NCBI RefSeq assembly: GCF_030373265.1
Contig: NZ_JAUCZC010000001.1
Coordinates: 124,001 to 188,000 of the forward strand
DNA: 64,000 bases
Origin: Blastomonas sp.
GTDB taxonomy: Bacteria; Pseudomonadota; Alphaproteobacteria; Sphingomonadales; Sphingomonadaceae
Reading direction: 5' to 3'
The translations under genes were made by a program, and so were the position numbers. Below are positions 60,875 through 64,000 of the stretch, piece after piece (the stretch's first letter is position 1; each line of letters starts with the position of its first letter). The notes under the pieces were generated by a model. The model had not been told where the DNA came from. It did not search any database and saw only the letters and a program-made list of their open reading frames with translations.

Positions 60875-61081
60875 ATGCAGATTCTCGTACGCGATAACAA
60901 TGTTGACCAGGCGCTGCGGGCGCTCAAGAAGAAGCTGCAGCGCGAAGGTGTGTATCGCGAAATGAAGCTGCGTCGGCATTACGAGAAGCCCTCGGAAAAG
61001 CGCGCACGCGAAAAGGCTGCTGCGGTTCGCCGTGCACGCAAGCTTGAGCGCAAGCGCATGGAACGTGACGGCGCCAAGTAG
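60875..61081 (+). CDS. rpsU: 30S ribosomal protein S21
   Basis: A 68-residue, very basic small-subunit protein with the S21 blocks [43 protein letters not shown] and a Lys/Arg-rich tail. The 200 bases upstream contain a TTGACT (60757) but no convincing -10, so the promoter is unassigned. Confidence 0.97.
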   Translation: MQILVRDNNVDQALRALKKKLQREGVYREMKLRRHYEKPSEKRAREKAAAVRRARKLERKRMERDGAK

Positions 61082-61213
61082 GCCCGTTACAGCATCACGA
61101 GATTGGCGGAGCCGGTTTACCGATTCGCCGCAACAGCCCCGGGTTGCCACTCCCGGCCTTTGAACAGGCCAGGAAATGCCCCGGGGTTCGTGGTACGATA
61201 ACCGGAGGCTGCC

Positions 61214-61816
61214 ATGTCCGTTACACACGTTCCCATCCCGCCGATCGCCAAAGGCTCGCTCACCAAATTGTGGCTGGGCGTCGCTGTAGCCGTGCTGGTC
61301 GCCGGTGGCGCCGCCTGGGCTGGACTGCAGGGCGTTCCGCAGTCTGCAGCCGGCTTCATGGCCAGCAATGCCGATGAGCCGGGCGTGGTGACAACCGAGA
61401 GCGGGCTGCAGATCAAGGAAATCACCAAGGGGACCGGTCCTTCGCCGACCGACGCCGACGTGACGTTGATCAATTACGAGGGCACCCTGGTCGACGGTAC
61501 GCCGTTCGACGCCAACGAGCGCGTCCCGATGCCGGTGGCCGGTTCCATTCCCGGCTTTTCCGAAGCCCTGAAGCGGATGCAGCGCGGCGGCAAGTACCAG
61601 CTGTGGATCCCGCCCGAGCTTGGCTATGGGCCTGAGGAAAAGACCAATCCCCAGACGGGTGAGGTGGTCATTCCCGCCAACAGCCTGCTGGTGTTCAATG
61701 TCGAGCTGGTCGAATTCATTCCCGAAGTGCAGTTGCGCGCGATGCAGCAGCAGCTTCAGGGTCAGGCAGGACCGGGCGGTCCGCCTCCCGGGGTTCCGGG
61801 CATGCCGGGCAACTGA
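61214..61816 (+). CDS. FKBP-type peptidyl-prolyl isomerase, membrane-anchored
   Basis: A 200-residue protein with one N-terminal membrane helix (residues about 16-37, LWLGVAVAVLVAGGAAWAGL). A periplasmic FKBP domain follows: SGLQIKEITKGTGPSPTDADVTLINYEGTLVDGTPFDAN, then FSEALKRMQRGGKYQLWIPPELGYG and a final VELVEF strand. A Gln/Gly/Pro-rich tail ends it. It assists proline isomerisation in envelope proteins. The start has CCGGAGG upstream and a strong terminator follows. Confidence 0.92.
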   Translation: MSVTHVPIPPIAKGSLTKLWLGVAVAVLVAGGAAWAGLQGVPQSAAGFMASNADEPGVVTTESGLQIKEITKGTGPSPTDADVTLINYEGTLVDGTPFDANERVPMPVAGSIPGFSEALKRMQRGGKYQLWIPPELGYGPEEKTNPQTGEVVIPANSLLVFNVELVEFIPEVQLRAMQQQLQGQAGPGGPPPGVPGMPGN

Positions 61817-61827
61817 CATCCAGATAT

Positions 61828-61858
61828 AAAAAGGCCGGTGTTTTCACCGGCCTTTTTT
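61828..61858. terminator. Bidirectional Rho-independent terminator
   Basis: GGCCGGTG (61833-61840), loop TTTT and CACCGGCC (61845-61852) are flanked by A5 and T6. It ends the FKBP gene and also suits the convergent thioesterase gene on the minus strand. Confidence 0.9.
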
Positions 61859-61894
61859 GTGTTTGCATGCGGTAGAGGCGGTTGATCGGGCTGC

Positions 61895-62362
61895 TCAGCA
61901 GCCTTCGGGTCTGACGACCTCGAACTTTTCCACCAGATCGCGAAAGAACTGCGGCACAGGTGCCGGCCTGCGTTCGCGCATATCGAGGTGGACGTAGCTG
62001 ATCGTGACAACGTTGAGCAGTTCGTCATCGCGAAACATGGCGCATTGGCTGGTCATGCTGGAATTGCCGAAGCGCACCATCCTGACCGCCAGATCGATCA
62101 GATCGTCGGCCAAAGCGCTCGCCCTGAAATCGACCGAAGCATACCGGACCATCATGTCGTGGTCCGGGCCGAACAGATTGAAGCCGCCGGTCTCCGGCAA
62201 GCCGCTGGCCTTGCGCAATTCGCGAAAATATTCGGTGATGCCGACATCGGCAAACATCAGATAGTTCGCGTTGAAGACGATATTCTGCATATCGACCTCG
62301 TGATAATGCACCCGTTTGGGTGCGATGGCGCGGAACATGGCGCGGTTGGGCGCGTCCGTCAT
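61895..62362 (-). CDS. Acyl-CoA thioesterase, 4HBT hotdog family
   Basis: A 155-residue hotdog-fold protein. The catalytic pattern HYHEVDMQNIVFNANYLMFADVGITEYFREL (Asp followed by Asn and the long hotdog helix) is that of 4-hydroxybenzoyl-CoA thioesterase/YbgC-like enzymes. The mid-sheet VRYASVDFRASALADDLIDLAVRMVRFG is also typical. It would hydrolyse a cytosolic acyl-CoA whose chain is unknown. Confidence 0.88.
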   Translation of the reverse strand: MTDAPNRAMFRAIAPKRVHYHEVDMQNIVFNANYLMFADVGITEYFRELRKASGLPETGGFNLFGPDHDMMVRYASVDFRASALADDLIDLAVRMVRFGNSSMTSQCAMFRDDELLNVVTISYVHLDMRERRPAPVPQFFRDLVEKFEVVRPEGC

Positions 62363-62406
62363 AGTCTCATTCCCCTGTCTTATGCGTTTGCCCGGCTGAC
62401 TGGCGC

Positions 62407-62432
62407 AAAAAAAGGGGGGCGTAAAGCCCCCC
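62407..62432 (-). terminator. Rho-independent terminator of the TonB-dependent receptor gene
   Basis: Read on the minus strand, GGGGGGC, loop TTTAC, GCCCCCC and seven T lie 77 bases after the receptor stop. This is a strong canonical terminator. Confidence 0.88.
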
Positions 62433-62508
62433 TATATCCCTGTTTTCAACCGGTTACGTTTCTCGTGCCGTACCGGCTGTGACCAAGCCCGGTCAACTGT
62501 GAGATGGA

Positions 62509-64000
62509 TCAGAACTTGAAGCGGACCGATCCACCATATGTGCGTGGCTGGTTGGGGTAGCCCGAAACGCTGCCCGCCTGAGCAACCGAATCGAACACCG
62601 TGGTGATGTACTGCGCATCGAGCAGATTACGGGCCCACAGGCTGACCGCCAGACCGTTGGTCAGCTCCAGCGTGGTCGATGCGTTGACCAGGTTCACCTC
62701 GCGGCGGAACTGGCGAGCACCAGCCTGCTGGTTGCCCGGACCAAAGGCGTTCAGGCCCTCGATGATCTGGACGTCGCTTTCGTACGCATAGTCGCCACGG
62801 ACCGACCAGGTCATGCCGCTTGCGAACTCGTGGGTGTAGCTGCCGCCCATCGAGGCCGACAGGGCCGGGATGCCAGCCGGGGTGGTGCCGCTGAGATCGC
62901 CGAACGCCGAGTTGACGAAGCTGTCATAGGTCGGATCGAGATAGGTCATCGCCACGAAGATGTTTACGCCGGGTGCTGGCTGAACCGTGCCGTCGAACTC
63001 GATGCCGAAGGTGGACTGCTCACCCGCATTAGCCAGCGCAAAGCCGGTGCCGGTGAAGATGTTGCTCTGGAAGCCCTTGATCGACTGCTGGAAGACAGCA
63101 AGGTTGAAGGCAACCAGCGGCCACTGCGCCTTGAGGCCGGCTTCATAGACTTCCGAGTTTTCCGGGCCGGCAAAACGCGAACCGGTGGTCAGGTTGGGCA
63201 GTGCCAGGCCGGCATCGCGGATCGGCGAGGCAGCCGGGTTGTTGACCGGCGAACCGGGGATGAAGTCGGCCGCCGAGGGACGCGAATCGCGGCCCAGGTT
63301 GAACGAGCTCGCCTTGAAGCCAGTTGCGTAGGTCAGGTAGACATTGACGTTATCCGTGACTTCGTAGTTCGCGCGGATCGTATAGGCGAAATCGTCGTCC
63401 TTCGTGCGACCATCTTCCACCGCATTGGGGAAGTTGAGGTAGGGCGGCAGGAACTGCAGCGAACGCAAGCCAAGCAGCTGATTGACCGCAGGGTTCAGGT
63501 TGTTGGCCCGTGCGAATGCGGCAGATCCAGCCTGAATCTGGCCGAAGATCGCCGGTTGTGCAGCCGCGAATGCTCCGATCTGGGCAGCGTTGGCAAGGCC
63601 CGGAAGGCCGAGCGCCTGTCCGACCGACGTGGCGATACCCTGCTGGGTGATCAGCGTGTTGCCGATTGCAACGAAGTCCAGTGCCGAGAACGGATCGGTG
63701 CTGACCGCGTTCGAGGCGACCCGCTTCTTGTCCTTGGTGTAGTTGAAGCCGAAGGTCAGCGTCAGGCGATCGACAGGCTTGAAATCGACCTGACCGAAGA
63801 ACGAGTAGCTGTCGTTCTTGTAGTCATACGAATCGAACAGGCCCTGGCCCTGGCGGAAGAAGGTGCCCTGCGGAACGCCAAGCTGCCCTTCGATGAGCGG
63901 AGCGCTGAATGCGCCGCCCGATGCTGCGCCGATCAGGGTGCTGGCATAGGTGCGGAAATCGCCGCCGAACGCCAGCGCGTTGTCGACATTGATCTTCTCG
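62509..64000 (-). CDS. TonB-dependent receptor, 3' part
   Basis: The C-terminal 496 residues or so of an outer-membrane receptor; the frame stays open to the window end, so the plug domain and start lie outside. Alternating beta-strand repeats are visible (VDRLTLTFGFNYTKDKK, YTIRANYEVTDNVNVYLTYA, GLKAQWPLVAFNLAVFQQ, VNIFVAMTYLDPTYDSFV). The protein ends in Phe (GGSVRFKF), the barrel-assembly signal. A long Ala/Gly/Asn-rich extracellular-loop-like stretch lies about 63480-63640. Many sphingomonad receptors look like this; the ligand cannot be told. Confidence 0.93.
   Translation of the reverse strand, partial: EKINVDNALAFGGDFRTYASTLIGAASGGAFSAPLIEGQLGVPQGTFFRQGQGLFDSYDYKNDSYSFFGQVDFKPVDRLTLTFGFNYTKDKKRVASNAVSTDPFSALDFVAIGNTLITQQGIATSVGQALGLPGLANAAQIGAFAAAQPAIFGQIQAGSAAFARANNLNPAVNQLLGLRSLQFLPPYLNFPNAVEDGRTKDDDFAYTIRANYEVTDNVNVYLTYATGFKASSFNLGRDSRPSAADFIPGSPVNNPAASPIRDAGLALPNLTTGSRFAGPENSEVYEAGLKAQWPLVAFNLAVFQQSIKGFQSNIFTGTGFALANAGEQSTFGIEFDGTVQPAPGVNIFVAMTYLDPTYDSFVNSAFGDLSGTTPAGIPALSASMGGSYTHEFASGMTWSVRGDYAYESDVQIIEGLNAFGPGNQQAGARQFRREVNLVNASTTLELTNGLAVSLWARNLLDAQYITTVFDSVAQAGSVSGYPNQPRTYGGSVRFKF

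Overview
The window is a core chromosomal segment from a GC-rich alphaproteobacterium, most likely a member of the Sphingomonadales. The evidence is gene content and order: addA-trxA, a CcrM methyltransferase, zapA-6S RNA-fau, a split 14-gene nuo operon, hisZ-purA, hrcA-grpE near dnaK-dnaJ, and small alphaproteobacterial families such as DUF2842 and DUF1467. The sequence does not fix the genus. No insertion sequence, prophage, integrase or CRISPR array is visible. Non-coding structure is limited to three tRNAs, one 6S RNA, REP-like palindromes and intercistronic hairpins.

Layout. 1-2.2 kb: end of addA, trxA and a VapD-family gene. 2.2-7.2 kb (mostly minus strand): hisN, argJ, tRNA-Leu(CAA), a coniferyl-aldehyde-type dehydrogenase and a lipoprotein sugar dehydrogenase. 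7.3-11.9 kb: rnhB, ccrM behind a leader packed with GANTC sites, folP, a small membrane protein, tRNA-Pro(CGG) and thyA. 12-15.7 kb: the E1alpha, E1beta and E2 genes of a branched-chain 2-oxoacid dehydrogenase, followed by a large inverted repeat. 15.8-19.5 kb: a DUF11-like secreted protein, an AI-2E family permease, tRNA-Asp(GTC), DUF2842, fau, 6S RNA, zapA and a short coiled-coil gene. 19.6-27.3 kb: a sugar-phosphate block (tkt, gap, pgk, class I fba) plus thiE, efp and suhB.

27.5-46.5 kb is one long co-directional block: nuoABCD-(SnoaL-like)-nuoEF-(secreted Cys protein)-nuoGHI-nuoJKLMN, then birA, coaX, rnj and a DUF1467 gene. Most junctions overlap by 1-4 bases, so translational coupling is likely. 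The two non-subunit genes inside it are the main novelty there. 46.5-54.3 kb: a cold-shock gene with a structured leader, a hemerythrin-like protein, hisZ, a secreted hydrolase carrying a GLG1-like Cys repeat, purA, an unassigned winged-helix-like protein, and hrcA-grpE. 54.3-64 kb: a Zn-peptidase-like protein, a PCu(A)C copper chaperone, dnaK (behind a sigma32-type promoter), dnaJ, an isolated [2Fe-2S] oxidoreductase small subunit, a class II aldolase, an SRAP protein, rpsU, an FKBP isomerase, an acyl-CoA thioesterase and the 3' part of a TonB-dependent receptor gene.

No dramatic new system is evident. The strongest leads are the GANTC/CtrA-like control region of ccrM, the two extra genes inside the nuo operon, the in-frame REP-like palindrome inside the E2 gene, the orphan VapD, and the structured leaders and intercistronic hairpins (6S RNA, cold-shock leader, dnaK-dnaJ). 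After the calls below no gene-free stretch exceeds about 300 bases, unless the doubtful 55-codon frame at 46705 is discounted.
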